A DNA stretch of 29,521 nucleotides, taken from Anaerolineales bacterium UBA6131 (GTDB lineage Bacteria; Chloroflexota; Anaerolineae; UBA2200). Below are positions 1-7,785 of the stretch, in pieces. Each line of letters starts with the position of its first letter. Position 1 is the stretch's first letter. The notes below the pieces were generated by a model. It was given only the letters and a program-made list of their open reading frames with translations, did no database searches and was not told where the DNA came from. The translations under genes were made by a program, and so were the position numbers. Location of the stretch: assembly GCA_002435875.1 (NCBI GenBank), contig DIVN01000119.1:1-29521 (forward strand), given 5' to 3'.

Positions 1-54
1 ACTAGATGTTGAAAAGACAACTCCCGCCTGGGAGTTGTCTTTTCAACATCTAGT
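1..54. terminator. Perfect 25-bp-stem hairpin, probable bidirectional intrinsic terminator
   Basis: Bases 1-25 and 30-54 are exact reverse complements around the four-base loop GCCT. The core stem has a CCC/GGG top and a run of four A on one side and four T on the other, so either strand would give a GC-rich hairpin followed by U residues. It starts five bases after the gcvPB stop codon (60-62, minus strand), which fits a terminator for the gcv operon. The outer part of the stem (ACTAGATGTTG) is longer than a terminator needs. The palindrome may extend past base 1, which I cannot see. Confidence 0.8.
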
Positions 55-59
55 AGAGT

Positions 60-1523
60 CTATTCTTTTTCAGGCAGCCAGCAGCACAGCACCAATTCCT
101 TGGCAGCCTTCACTTCGTCCAGGCGGCTTACGGGGGTGTTGTGCGGGGCGTTCTTGAGCAATTCCGGTTCGTTGCGGGCTTCGTCCGCGATCTTCAAGAG
201 CGCGTCAGCGAAGGCGTCGAGGGTCTGCTTGTTTTCTGTTTCTGTCGGCTCGATCATCAGCGCTTCATGCACGATCAACGGGAAGTAGTTGGTCGGCGGG
301 TGAAAATCGTAGTCCATCAGGCGTTTGGCGATATCCAGCGCGTGAATATCCGGCAGATCGGGCCAAACCCCTTCTACCACGAACTCATGCATGCAAATGC
401 GATCGTAAGGCAGGGTATATTTCCCCTTCACCTTTGAAAGCAGATAATTCGCGTTGAGCACGGCGTATTCAGAAACCTTGCGCAGTCCGTCAGGTCCGTG
501 CATGCGGATGTAAGTGTAGGCGCGCACCAGCATGCCAAACTGCCCGAAGAAGGTTTTCACCCTGCCGATCGATTGTGGCGGGTCGAGGAAGCCGTAAAGT
601 GGTGGCACATCGTCGCTGGCTTCTTCCACGATACCAACGATGGGGGCAGGCAGGAAATCTGCCAGTGCCGCGGTGACCGCAACCGGACCGGAACCCGGGC
701 CGCCACCGCCGTGCGGGGTGGAAAAGGTCTTGTGCAGGTTGAAGTGCATCACGTCGAATCCCAAATCACCCGGTCGGGCGATGCCCAGCAGGGCGTTGAG
801 GTTCGCGCCATCACCGTAAACAAGCCCGCCAGCCGCGTGAACGATCTCGATCACCTCGCACACGTTTTCATCGAACAAACCGAGCGTGTTGGGGTTGGTG
901 AGCATCAAACCGGCGATGGTATCGTCGCAGATTTCTTTGAGGGCTGCCAGGTCGACATTGCCGCGTTTGTCTGAAGGCAGGTGCACTACCTCCAATCCGA
1001 CCATCGAGGTGGTGGCGGGATTTGTACCGTGGGCGGAATCCGGGATGATGACGCGCGTGCGTTTTTCATCGCCACGCGATTTGTGATAGGCGTTGATGAT
1101 CTTTACGCCGGTAAATTCGCCCTGCGCGCCGGCTGCCGGTTGCAGCGAGACCGCGTTGAACCCGCTGATCTCTTTTAGGAATTCCTGCAGCTGGTACATG
1201 AGGTATAGGTTGCCCTGCACGGTTTCGACAGGTTGCAACGGGTGGGAGAACGCGAAACCGGTTAGCCCTGCGGTTACTTCGTTGATCTTGGGGTTGTACT
1301 TCATCGTGCACGAGCCCAGTGGGTAGAAGCCCTTGTCCACCGCATAGTTGAGTTGTGATAGCCTCACAAAGTGGCGGACCAGATCCACCTCGCTAACCTC
1401 AGGCAAGGGCAGATCCTGGCGCGTGTACGACTCGGGTATATCCGTCTCCGGCACGTCGCACTCTGGAAGGTTTACCCCAACATGTCCTGCCGAGCTGAGT
1501 TCGTAGATAAGTGGTTCCTTCAT
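60..1523 (-). CDS. gcvPB: Glycine dehydrogenase (decarboxylating) subunit 2, P-protein beta
   Basis: This is the PLP-binding half of the split P protein of the glycine cleavage system. With GcvPA it decarboxylates glycine and passes the aminomethyl group to lipoyl-GcvH in the cytoplasm. The 487-residue length is normal for the family. The PLP lysine is K265 in the motif NLHKTFSTPHGGGGPG, and the upstream DGAN motif (238-241) is also typical. The ATG start overlaps the gcvPA stop by four bases (ATGA), so the two halves are translationally coupled. It is the last gene of the operon and is followed directly by the hairpin at 1-54. No gcvT or lipoamide dehydrogenase gene lies beside it in the window. 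Confidence 0.96.
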   Translation of the reverse strand: MKEPLIYELSSAGHVGVNLPECDVPETDIPESYTRQDLPLPEVSEVDLVRHFVRLSQLNYAVDKGFYPLGSCTMKYNPKINEVTAGLTGFAFSHPLQPVETVQGNLYLMYQLQEFLKEISGFNAVSLQPAAGAQGEFTGVKIINAYHKSRGDEKRTRVIIPDSAHGTNPATTSMVGLEVVHLPSDKRGNVDLAALKEICDDTIAGLMLTNPNTLGLFDENVCEVIEIVHAAGGLVYGDGANLNALLGIARPGDLGFDVMHFNLHKTFSTPHGGGGPGSGPVAVTAALADFLPAPIVGIVEEASDDVPPLYGFLDPPQSIGRVKTFFGQFGMLVRAYTYIRMHGPDGLRKVSEYAVLNANYLLSKVKGKYTLPYDRICMHEFVVEGVWPDLPDIHALDIAKRLMDYDFHPPTNYFPLIVHEALMIEPTETENKQTLDAFADALLKIADEARNEPELLKNAPHNTPVSRLDEVKAAKELVLCCWLPEKE

Positions 1524-2875
1524 GCCTGTGCCCCCATGGCGCCCAACGCCTCTACTAGAATATCGATCTCCTCTTTGCTATTCATCTCTGTACAGCAAAG
1601 AAGCATGTGGTTAGCCTGGTCGGCATATTCTTTGCCCAAGTCGTAGCCGCCGATGATCCCCCACTCTTCCAGCAAGTACCGATTGATCTCCTCAACTGGC
1701 CGTGGGCAGCGTACCACGAATTCCTTAAAGAACGGCTGTGTGCTCGCTACAGCATAGCCCGGCAGCTCCGTGAGCCGTGCGGCCGCGTAGTGTGCTTTGT
1801 GATAGCACAACTCAGCCACTTTCTTCAGTCCTGTCTTGCCCATCGCCGTGAGATAGACCGCGGCAGCCAGGGCCATCAGGGCTTCGTTCGAGCAGATGTT
1901 CGAGGTAGCCTTCTCACGTCGGATGTGCTGCTCGCGCGCTGAGAGTGTCAGGACAAAACCACGCTCACCATTGCGATCAAGAGTCTGGCCAACGATGCGG
2001 CCGGCCATTTTGTGCACATGCTCCTGCTTGGCGGCGAAAAAGCCCAAGTAGGGTCCACCAAAGTTCAAGCCGCCTCCAAGTGCCTGACCCTCGCCACAGA
2101 CGATGTCGGCGCCGTACTCTCCTGGAGGAGCGACGAGGCCGAGTGAGATCGGATCTACGGCAACTACAAGCAGCGCACCCGCCCGCTGCGCTGTGTCCGC
2201 CAAAGCTTGTAGAGTGCTTGGATCGGTAAGCCCACCAAAAAAGTCAGGGTTTTGCACGATCACACACGAGGTATCAGCATCGATGCTCTTCTGCAACTGC
2301 TGTACGTCGTGAACTGCTTCGTCGCCGGTCACGGCAAGATCCATGCCCTGGGTGTACGTGCGTACCACTGCCCTGTATTCGGGATGCACCCCCGCAGACA
2401 TCAGGACTTTGTGCCTCTTGCCACGGCCCAGGTTGAAGGCCATCACAACTGCCTCGGCAAGAGCGGTAGCCCCATCGTAGTGGGAGGCATTAGACACATC
2501 CATGCCCGTCAGCGCGCAAATCATGCTCTGGTACTCAAACATGCACTGAAGGGTGCCCTGACTGATCTCTGGTTGATATGGTGTATAGGCGGTATAGAAC
2601 TCTGAGCGACTGCAGATGTGCCCGACGACGCTAGGCACGAAATGCCTGTATGCGCCAGCCCCTAGAAAACAGGGGACGTGGTTGAGGTCAACGTTGTACT
2701 CAGAAAGCTCCGTGAGCTCTCTCAAGATCTCCATTTCCGAAGCCGGATCGGGCAGATCAAGGGCGGGATAGCGAAATCCCCTCGGCACATCATCAAACAG
2801 GGCGTCCGTGTTCGCTACCCCCAGGCTCTCCAGCATAGCCTTCCGGTCTTGACCGGAATTGGGAATGTACGACAT
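1520..2875 (-). CDS. gcvPA: Glycine dehydrogenase (decarboxylating) subunit 1, P-protein alpha
   Basis: This is the non-PLP-lysine half of the split glycine decarboxylase, 451 residues, full length for the family. The N-terminus (MSYIPNSGQDRKAMLESLGV) and the segments around SNASHYDGATALAEA and NFGGPYLGFFA are characteristic of GcvPA. It forms a heterotetramer with GcvPB in known two-subunit P proteins. The ATG follows the gcvH stop codon with no base between them, and its own stop overlaps gcvPB. The order gcvH-gcvPA-gcvPB on one transcript means the lipoyl carrier and its decarboxylase are made together. Confidence 0.96.
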   Translation of the reverse strand: MSYIPNSGQDRKAMLESLGVANTDALFDDVPRGFRYPALDLPDPASEMEILRELTELSEYNVDLNHVPCFLGAGAYRHFVPSVVGHICSRSEFYTAYTPYQPEISQGTLQCMFEYQSMICALTGMDVSNASHYDGATALAEAVVMAFNLGRGKRHKVLMSAGVHPEYRAVVRTYTQGMDLAVTGDEAVHDVQQLQKSIDADTSCVIVQNPDFFGGLTDPSTLQALADTAQRAGALLVVAVDPISLGLVAPPGEYGADIVCGEGQALGGGLNFGGPYLGFFAAKQEHVHKMAGRIVGQTLDRNGERGFVLTLSAREQHIRREKATSNICSNEALMALAAAVYLTAMGKTGLKKVAELCYHKAHYAAARLTELPGYAVASTQPFFKEFVVRCPRPVEEINRYLLEEWGIIGGYDLGKEYADQANHMLLCCTEMNSKEEIDILVEALGAMGAQA

Positions 2876-3277
2876 CTATGCTCCCTTCTCCGCTTCTTCC
2901 TGGCACTGACGCTGGTACGCCTCTGCGTCCAACAAGGATTCGTACTCTTCAGGTCGAGAGGGGCGAAAGCGAATCAGCCAACCTCGAACAAAAGCATCTT
3001 CGTTAACCAGCTGCGGCGAATCTTCGAGTTCCTCGTTTACGGCGAGAATCTCGCCGCTCATAGGCATATAGATATCGGAGGCCGCCTTCACCGATTCTAC
3101 TGTGGCAAAGACATCTCCCTGAGTAAGCTCGTCCCCAACGTCAGGCAACTCAATATAGACAATGTCGCTCAGCTCATGCTGGGCAAAATCGCTGATACCG
3201 CATAGTGCCTCCTCACCCTCCAATAGCACCCACTCGTGGGTATCTCGATAGCGTCGGTCTTGCACAAAGTCTACCAT
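2876..3277 (-). CDS. gcvH: Glycine cleavage system H protein (lipoyl carrier)
   Basis: This 133-residue protein is the lipoyl shuttle of the glycine cleavage system. The lipoylated lysine is K64 in VESVKAASDIYMPMSG, the classic H-protein site, and the N-terminal THEW motif is present. It accepts the aminomethyl group from the P protein and presents it to GcvT. The ATG start overlaps the end of the upstream LplA/LipM-like gene by seven bases. Because the two radical-SAM genes and the LplA-fold gene sit directly upstream, GcvH is the most likely substrate of that lipoylation set. Confidence 0.97.
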   Translation of the reverse strand: MVDFVQDRRYRDTHEWVLLEGEEALCGISDFAQHELSDIVYIELPDVGDELTQGDVFATVESVKAASDIYMPMSGEILAVNEELEDSPQLVNEDAFVRGWLIRFRPSRPEEYESLLDAEAYQRQCQEEAEKGA

Positions 3278-4065
3278 TTTTGTTCTTCCTCCATTATGCT
3301 TGTCTTGTGTCGCCTGGATAGCGTGCCAGCCAAACGGCGTGGCTCACGAAAAAAAGTCCATTCAGATTGTACATACTTCTCCCGTAGCAACTGACGCGCC
3401 AGACGCTTCTCCTTGGCTAGGAGCACGCTGGGGCTCAGGTCTATTCCCAGAGCACTCCTCAGTCCCATACTCATAGCCTGTATGACCACATCAGGCCCTA
3501 GCTCCTCCCCAACCAAATCACTCAGTGGGGTGAGTGGATAGCTGGGCAGGAGCGATCCCTCTGCAGCAACACATGGCGCAAGACATATGCTCCCTTGATG
3601 CACAAGTACACCTTGTAGTCGTGCCTGCGCTGCTGTGGCGATCCGCTGCCCTCCGGTCTCAATGTCAGCGGGTGGCAAGAAACGCGCGTCAATCCCCAGA
3701 AGGCGAAGCCCCTCAATAATCCCCGAGGCGATACGCCTGAACGATCCAGGTACGCTGGCGGGCATCACAAAATCCCTCACTGACACGATGAGGCTGTATG
3801 AGAGATCTCCACCATGCAGGCAGGCTGCGCCGCCAGTCAGGCGCCTCACGCATCTTAGTCCTCGTCGTGAAAGGTCAGGACAGACCTCTGCACCAAGTCG
3901 CTGCGAATATCCTATGGTCTGGCAGGGAGGTTCCCAGCAGTAAAAGCGCACGGTCGGAGGAGCCCGCTGTTGACTAACCAGAACAGCCGTAGCCTCATCA
4001 ATCGCCATATTCGTATAGCAGTCCGCTGGACCTGTAGACATGAGCCGCCAGTCAGCGAAGAGCAT
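3271..4065 (-). CDS. LplA/LipM-fold lipoate ligase or octanoyltransferase family protein, atypical active site
   Basis: The 264-residue protein has the BPL/LplA/LipB fold signature: WEPPCQTIGYSQ near residue 45, RLTGGAACLHGGDLSYSLI near residue 75, and a C-terminal segment ending KYVQSEW that resembles LipM. Enzymes of this family attach lipoate or octanoate to lipoyl domains such as GcvH. The position that is normally the substrate-contacting lysine (GRKI-GSAQ) reads GGQRIATAAQ here, so lysine is replaced by arginine (codon CGG). The cysteine that LipM uses, in a CF-APS stretch just before it, is also absent (RFLPPADIE). It may be an altered ligase, a binding partner of the radical-SAM pair, or inactive. 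The start is ATG with a GGAGGAG ribosome site five bases upstream. Family confidence is high; function is uncertain. Confidence 0.8.
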   Translation of the reverse strand: MLFADWRLMSTGPADCYTNMAIDEATAVLVSQQRAPPTVRFYCWEPPCQTIGYSQRLGAEVCPDLSRRGLRCVRRLTGGAACLHGGDLSYSLIVSVRDFVMPASVPGSFRRIASGIIEGLRLLGIDARFLPPADIETGGQRIATAAQARLQGVLVHQGSICLAPCVAAEGSLLPSYPLTPLSDLVGEELGPDVVIQAMSMGLRSALGIDLSPSVLLAKEKRLARQLLREKYVQSEWTFFREPRRLAGTLSRRHKTSIMEEEQKW

Positions 4066-4084
4066 ACTATCTCCTCCGGTCCCG

Positions 4085-5107
4085 TTACCACGTTAGCTCA
4101 TCATTGAGCAGCGCAACCGCGTCCGTGCATTCGACCAGTGAAAGCGCACGCGGATAGTTGTATGCCGTCTGTCCAGGGTGCTCATTGTAGCACGGCCGGT
4201 TGCATCCTGCGCAGCCGCTGGTTTCGAAGGCACAGCCGTCAGAGAGCATCGCCTCAAGCTCATCGCGGCCCACTCCAAGAGACCGGAGTCGCCCATCAGC
4301 CGAGAAGGTCAATTCCTCAACACGCCTTAGCCCGCGTTTCATCAGGTAGTATGTCGCCTGGATGCGACGATAGTGGCTTAGCTCGGGGGCTGGGCGTCCC
4401 TCCCAACGCGTGCCGCGGATCGGTGTAAAAGCAAACAAACCCACCGTGACTCCGCAATCGACCAAGTGCTGCAGGCACAAGATCATCTCACGCTCAGTTT
4501 CACCCAACTCGACAATCAAATGGGTGCCGATTCGCCCGGGAAATCGCCGAGCCGAATCAAGAAGTAGCGCCACCTGGGCATCCCAGCCAGAGCTTTTCGC
4601 CTCTCCATACAGTGCCTGCGTAGCAGCATCAAGGGCCAGTGTCACACGCTGAGCTCCAGCACTCAGGGCCCTGACCACGTCTTGAATCGTGGTCAGAAAG
4701 ATGGAAGTGCAGATGGGCACGGCTGACACATGGTGCAAAGCACTCACCAAATCCACAGTGCGTTCAACATAACCGGGAAAGACCGTGACCTGGATACAGC
4801 AACGAACGATGTCACCTTGCTCGAAGCCCCGCTGGACAGCTTCCTGAACCACGTGACCGGGATAGCATGGCCAAGCTACACGCGACAACAAGGCAGCGCG
4901 GGCAGTGCTATGACGTGCCCGCGTGCAGAAGGCACAGTCTCTGGTACACCGTTTCCCCAGAAGGATGTAAGCGGTGGTGGGCGCATCATCTTGTCGTAGG
5001 CGGCGCAGACCCAGCACCGCGGCAGTGCCGAGTGACACGCCAACATCATCTCTTGTGGGCAAGAGCGATTCATCCAAGGTGGCTACAGCTTGGGGAAAAC
5101 GCAGCAT
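4085..5107 (-). CDS. Radical SAM protein, biotin-synthase-like (COG2516 type), probable component of LipS1/LipS2 lipoyl synthase
   Basis: This 340-residue radical-SAM enzyme has the cluster-binding cysteines C54-x3-C58-x2-C61 (GKRCTRDCAFC). A second cysteine set lies at the C-terminus, C292, C299, C302 and C306 (SGCAGCNRPCYNEHPG), which probably binds an auxiliary iron-sulfur cluster. This layout matches the biotin-synthase-related group that includes one subunit of the two-protein lipoyl synthase described from Thermococcus kodakarensis. That enzyme inserts sulfur at C6 and C8 of octanoyl lipoyl domains. It overlaps the other radical-SAM gene by 25 bases and is followed 19 bases later by the LplA-fold gene and then gcvH, which supports a lipoylation role. 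The ATG start has GGGAG six bases upstream. I cannot say which of LipS1 or LipS2 it is. Confidence 0.82.
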   Translation of the reverse strand: MLRFPQAVATLDESLLPTRDDVGVSLGTAAVLGLRRLRQDDAPTTAYILLGKRCTRDCAFCTRARHSTARAALLSRVAWPCYPGHVVQEAVQRGFEQGDIVRCCIQVTVFPGYVERTVDLVSALHHVSAVPICTSIFLTTIQDVVRALSAGAQRVTLALDAATQALYGEAKSSGWDAQVALLLDSARRFPGRIGTHLIVELGETEREMILCLQHLVDCGVTVGLFAFTPIRGTRWEGRPAPELSHYRRIQATYYLMKRGLRRVEELTFSADGRLRSLGVGRDELEAMLSDGCAFETSGCAGCNRPCYNEHPGQTAYNYPRALSLVECTDAVALLNDELTW

Positions 5108-5934
5108 TCATTCTCCCACTGCACTTGCAGGCCGAGCTCTTGCGCAACCGCTACGGCAGAGCGGCTTGGGTTCACGACCTTGTCTACTCCCGCACGAACA
5201 GCAAGTGGATCAAGCGTCCGTCGATAGGCTCCTCCCGGCCTCATACAACCCAGATAAATCGGTGTTAATGGTAATCTGCGGCGGGCCTCGGCCAAGAAGG
5301 CTATCACCTCCTCAACGTGCGGAGGACAACACTTCTCGTAGCGCGTACCTGGAGTAGGAATCAGCACGAGAACGACGAGGGCTCGCAAGCCAGCAGTCTT
5401 CAGCATCTCAAGTGCCAGGTATTCGCCGCTGAAGTGCCCACCGCGCAGCCCCAAAGTCAGGTGAGGAACCACCGCAAATCGCTGACAAAGGTGCTCATAG
5501 GTATGAAGATAATCTTGCGGTGTGTAGTCGAGACCATAGACTTCACGGATGGTCTCCTGGTCCCCCACAAAGTCAAAGGAGATCACATCGACCAAACCAG
5601 CAATCGCCGAGACATCGTCTTCGTCGATCATGCCCACATGCCAGTTCAGCCTACGGCCAGCACGCAACGCCTCCAGCTTGCTCAGGTGTGAACGCACTGG
5701 CACGCATCCGCGCAGGTCGCAACCTCCAGAAATGAGGCAGCTACTCATGCCGGCTCCATCCGCTTGCTCCACTGCGACCATTCCCCTCAGGTAATGTCCC
5801 GCGCAGTGTGCGCACTGCAGCGCACATTGGGTTCCTGTCAGACTGATCGCCAGAGTACGTTGGGGACGCACAAAGCTGATCACGGGCGACGGGGACTTGG
5901 TGTCGACCATGGGAGTAGAGTGGTACCGCGTCAC
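5083..5934 (-). CDS. Radical SAM protein, biotin-synthase homologue (COG1856 type), probable partner component of LipS1/LipS2 lipoyl synthase
   Basis: This 283-residue protein has the radical-SAM motif C37-x3-C41-x2-C44 in SLTGTQCALQCAHC. A second motif follows, SCLISGGCDLRGCVPV (C66, C72, C77), then a C-terminal CMRPGG and a paired cysteine near the end (ENECCVF). These are hallmarks of the group once annotated as uncharacterised biotin-synthase homologues, now linked to two-component lipoyl synthesis. It overlaps the 340-residue radical-SAM gene by 25 bases, so the two are almost certainly co-translated. The start used here is GTG at 5934; an ATG at 5910 has no visible ribosome site. The exact LipS1/LipS2 assignment is not resolved. 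Confidence 0.82.
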   Translation of the reverse strand: MTRYHSTPMVDTKSPSPVISFVRPQRTLAISLTGTQCALQCAHCAGHYLRGMVAVEQADGAGMSSCLISGGCDLRGCVPVRSHLSKLEALRAGRRLNWHVGMIDEDDVSAIAGLVDVISFDFVGDQETIREVYGLDYTPQDYLHTYEHLCQRFAVVPHLTLGLRGGHFSGEYLALEMLKTAGLRALVVLVLIPTPGTRYEKCCPPHVEEVIAFLAEARRRLPLTPIYLGCMRPGGAYRRTLDPLAVRAGVDKVVNPSRSAVAVAQELGLQVQWENECCVFPKL

Positions 5935-5940
5935 GCCAGC

Positions 5941-6309
5941 TTAGTCAATCGTATCCGTGGCAGAGATCTCCAGCAACCCTACCTCCCGCGTCCGAGCAGA
6001 TACTGTGATTCGGTGAGGTCCAACCGATAAGGCTTCACCCCGCACTTCAATGACCACGCGCTCCCCGACACGGAACAGCACGGGGGATTCGGTGCTGACC
6101 GAATTCGCAGTCAACCTACGGCCATCCCCCAGTACTGCGCTGGTATGCTCGAGCGAGTGTTCCATGTCGTCGATGCGCAGAGGGTCAAAGCCCACGATTG
6201 TCCCTGGAGCTAGTGTGTTTTGAATGGTGAGCCGAAAGCCATCAGGTATGTTCCTGAGACTCTTCTTCACATACAGCCGCTCAAGCAGGAAGCGGGGGAT
6301 AGATGTCAT
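5941..6309 (-). CDS. Hypothetical protein heading the gcv/lipoylation operon
   Basis: I do not recognise this 122-residue protein. It has no signal peptide, membrane segment or cysteine motif. The N-terminal third is basic (RFLLERLYVKKSLRNIPDG), and the rest alternates polar and hydrophobic residues in a way that suggests an all-beta domain. It is the first gene after a strong promoter. Its stop is six bases before the radical-SAM gene, so it is part of the operon. The ATG start is preceded by GAGGTG three bases away, a little close. A short unknown protein in first position could be a regulator, a chaperone or simply a hitch-hiker; nothing in the sequence decides. Confidence 0.75.
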   Translation of the reverse strand: MTSIPRFLLERLYVKKSLRNIPDGFRLTIQNTLAPGTIVGFDPLRIDDMEHSLEHTSAVLGDGRRLTANSVSTESPVLFRVGERVVIEVRGEALSVGPHRITVSARTREVGLLEISATDTID

Positions 6310-6407
6310 TTACACCTCTGTCAAACGCAGACAACAATGAAAGTCGCTGGAAACAGATACCATCTGCTGCGAAGCCAGCTCGTTGGCCAGTGAATATTTT
6401 CACAAAC

Positions 6408-6436
6408 AGTATACCAGGCGGACACATCAAAGTCAA
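6408..6436 (-). promoter_or_regulatory. Sigma70-type promoter of the gcv/lipoylation operon
   Basis: On the minus strand, TTGACT (6431-6436) and TATACT (6408-6413) are separated by exactly 17 bases. Each hexamer matches the consensus at five of six positions. Transcription would start near 6401 and give a leader of about 90 bases before the ATG at 6309. I see no glycine-riboswitch core in that leader. Confidence 0.75.
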
Positions 6437-6594
6437 CCTTGATGGTCTGCCTGAGCTCCCAAGGTGGTGGGATTGGATGACCCTCATGCTCAACAGTAGT
6501 GGCTTCACTGCACAGCGTGACCGATGGTCTCGGCCTAGTATCTCACCCGGCGCCCCACCCTACCATTCCGGCGAACCCACAGAAGCCCACTGGA

Positions 6595-7035
6595 CTAGGT
6601 GTAGCGAGTGAGGTACAAGGCGCAGCCGAACAATAGGGCCACGGTCCAGAGCACTAGCATGATCGCGAGAACCCTGCGAGTGCGGGCCTGTTCGTTCTTC
6701 GCAGATGGCACTTGTGAGCTGGAGAGGACCAAGAAAGCACCAATCAACTCCGCCACCGTCCCAATAGCCACATGGACCCACAGGAATCTTGGTCCGGCAG
6801 CGAAGGGGTTGCGAATGGCAAAGGGCAAAGAGCGAGTCAGCGAGGGATTCATTACCGCGATGATCAACAGGGCCTGCAAAGCGACCACGGATGATACCAA
6901 TGCGCGCCACGCACTCCAACCTCGATTCCGATTTTGGAAGAGGCCCACGGCGAGGACGAGCAGGATACCCACCTGCACAACGAGATTTACGTCAGCCACT
7001 AGCGACGCCCGCGTACCAAAGAATCCCCGGCCCAT
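6595..7035 (-). CDS. Small four-TM membrane protein (DUF420-like, unknown function)
   Basis: This is a hydrophobic protein of 146 residues with four predicted membrane helices and a short charged linker (VPSAKNEQARTRR) before the last one. It loosely resembles small DUF420-like membrane proteins. The pattern DVNLVVQVG at the start of TM1 and HVAIGTVAELIGA in TM3 would fit such a haem-copper-oxidase-accessory-like family, but this is not firm. I chose the ATG at 7035 because GGGAGG (7041-7046) lies five bases upstream. The frame stays open to a GTG at 7059 with no good ribosome site. It follows the VTT-domain gene by about 120 bases on the same strand and may be the last gene of that operon or independent. 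Confidence 0.7.
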   Translation of the reverse strand: MGRGFFGTRASLVADVNLVVQVGILLVLAVGLFQNRNRGWSAWRALVSSVVALQALLIIAVMNPSLTRSLPFAIRNPFAAGPRFLWVHVAIGTVAELIGAFLVLSSSQVPSAKNEQARTRRVLAIMLVLWTVALLFGCALYLTRYT

Positions 7036-7154
7036 TCCAACCTCCCATCCGGTACCCACCAGAGCCCTGGTTTTGCCCGTCGTCGTCCAAGTCCAGGCCT
7101 GGTCGCATAAGGTGGCCTGGCGGTCACGCCATGGGCTTTCGAGGACAGTAAAAC

Positions 7155-7721
7155 CTAAAGAAATCCTCCCAACCAGCGCACTGATTGGGCCCCAGCCAGA
7201 GCAAACACCAAGCTCTTCAAGATCTTACCCAGGAAACTAGCAAGAAGGAAACGCCGCACGGGGAAATGCGACATGCCCGCAGTAACCCCTGCCAAGTCAA
7301 AGATCGGATTGGGTATTGCCGCCAGCACAAAGATCGTTAGAAAGCCACGATTCTGCATCCACTTCAGCAGGCGCTGGTGCAGAGCCCAGTCTCTCGCCTC
7401 GATGAAAGCTGTCCCACCATATCCCGCCAAATAGCCCGTGAGCTCACCAATGGCCATCCCTGCTCCAGAGACGACCGCAATCGCTAGAGGGTGCAATACG
7501 CTCCCTGCGATGAACGTCGCGGCCAAGCTGGGGACTGGCAATAGTACGGTCGCGTTGCCAAGAAGGCTGATGAGGAAAAGGCCCAGATAGCCTTGATACG
7601 AAAAACGTGCCAATGCATCCCGTTGCACAAAGATCAGTACCGTGAGGATCAGGGAGAACAACAAAGCCGTGATCTGTCGCAGCACTGAACGGTTGCGCGA
7701 ATTCGCTTTGGTGTCACCCAA
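7155..7721 (-). CDS. VTT-domain (DedA/SNARE-associated, YdjX-like) membrane protein
   Basis: This is a 188-residue integral membrane protein of the VTT family. It has a first TM helix near residues 17-32 and a re-entrant-type segment with GELTGYLAGYGG near residue 92. It also has the conserved LAAIPNPIFDLAGVTAG stretch near residue 135. VTT/DedA proteins affect lipid scrambling or undecaprenyl-phosphate recycling in other bacteria. That would fit its place next to genes that consume undecaprenyl-phosphate, but this is inference. The start is TTG with GGAGAG about eight bases upstream. A 68-base gap separates it from the UDP-sugar dehydrogenase gene. Confidence 0.82.
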   Translation of the reverse strand: MGDTKANSRNRSVLRQITALLFSLILTVLIFVQRDALARFSYQGYLGLFLISLLGNATVLLPVPSLAATFIAGSVLHPLAIAVVSGAGMAIGELTGYLAGYGGTAFIEARDWALHQRLLKWMQNRGFLTIFVLAAIPNPIFDLAGVTAGMSHFPVRRFLLASFLGKILKSLVFALAGAQSVRWLGGFL

Positions 7722-7785
7722 ATCGATGCTCTCCAGTACGCAAACTGGTGCCTTGTTGTCTCATTTCCGAGCAGCCTGTGTCCAT

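Noticed and set aside
6303..6611. 102-codon plus-strand frame between the gcv operon and the next gene
   Set aside because: It covers the gcv promoter and leader, has no ribosome site, and its composition (many Pro, Trp, Ser) looks like read-through noise.
7093..7120. CCAGGCC/GGCCTGG inverted repeat between the VTT gene and the small membrane protein gene
   Set aside because: Only seven pairs with a 14-base loop and no T-run, so I did not call a terminator.
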